In this document: positions 63,901 through 64,000 of the stretch, one piece after another
Numbering within the stretch: position 1 is the stretch's first letter
Layout of the letters: each line of letters begins with the position of its first letter
DNA from: Pempheris klunzingeri
Lineage: Eukaryota > Chordata > Actinopteri > Acropomatiformes > Pempheridae
Assembly: GCF_042242105.1 (NCBI RefSeq)
Contig: NC_092014.1
Coordinates: forward strand, 11,536,374-11,600,373
Reading direction: 5' to 3'
DNA length: 64,000 nucleotides
The notes under the pieces: generated by a model
Databases searched by the model: none
Seen by the model: only the letters and a program-made list of their open reading frames with translations
What the model was told of the DNA's origin: nothing
Made by a program: the position numbers and the translations under genes

Positions 63901-64000
63901 GAACTAATACTATGCTTGCTGAGATAACAGTCATATCATCATAACTGAGTTTAAAATCCTGCAGCTTCATTGGCAGTTTACGGGATGCAGAAAATCATCA

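Larger units (their letters stand above)
48301..64000. other. Intergenic or distal region, no exon supported
   Basis: 15.7 kb right of the mxd4 promoter. I looked on both strands for conserved protein blocks, including the human MXD4 neighbour ZFYVE28, and saw none. It holds an inverted-repeat element nested in an older repeat (56109), dispersed repeat remnants (48960-49130), an AAGTC-rich segment (49310-49475), microsatellites and a G-rich run (59086). The rest has no recognised feature. It may be intergenic or part of a long intron of a gene extending right. Confidence 0.5.

Overview
The window is vertebrate nuclear DNA, most likely from a ray-finned (teleost) fish. The genes are split by introns with GT-AG boundaries, they lie far apart, simple repeats (TG/CA, poly-A, AT) are frequent, and the mobile elements are Tc1/mariner-type elements and short inverted-repeat elements of kinds common in fish. 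No operon, CRISPR array, rRNA or clear tRNA gene was seen.

Four protein-coding genes could be reconstructed in full, exon by exon. From left to right: (1) topors, minus strand, whose 814-residue coding sequence lies in one large exon (836-3280), an E3 ubiquitin/SUMO ligase with a RING finger and an RS-rich tail. (2) ndufb6, minus strand, four coding exons (5947-8783), 127 residues, an accessory subunit of mitochondrial complex I. (3) prelid1, plus strand, five coding exons plus a likely non-coding first exon (about 10.1-23.2 kb), 210 residues, a mitochondrial intermembrane-space lipid carrier. (4) mxd4, minus strand, six coding exons (28172-47896), 210 residues, a MAX partner and Sin3-recruiting repressor. 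In all three multi-exon genes every exon phase joins correctly.

The layout is topors and ndufb6 in the same direction, ndufb6 and prelid1 divergent, and prelid1 and mxd4 convergent with 3' ends probably about 0.3 kb apart. topors-ndufb6 adjacency matches human 9p21. The convergent prelid1-mxd4 pair resembles human PRELID1-MXD3 at 5q35, but with the other paralogue of the MXD family.

The long non-coding stretches (prelid1 intron 5, mxd4 introns 2 and 3, and everything right of 48.3 kb) hold a damaged Tc1 transposon (19677-21046), several short inverted-repeat elements (3611-4063, 15120-15576, 56109-56636, the last nested inside an older repeat), scattered copies of one dispersed fish repeat, and microsatellites. 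The last 15.7 kb shows no exon I can support. I found no convincing new gene system. The best leads are the conserved convergent gene pair, a 28-bp near-perfect hairpin at 5589-5659, the nested transposon, and promoter-proximal clusters of a TTAGC/GCTAA motif.
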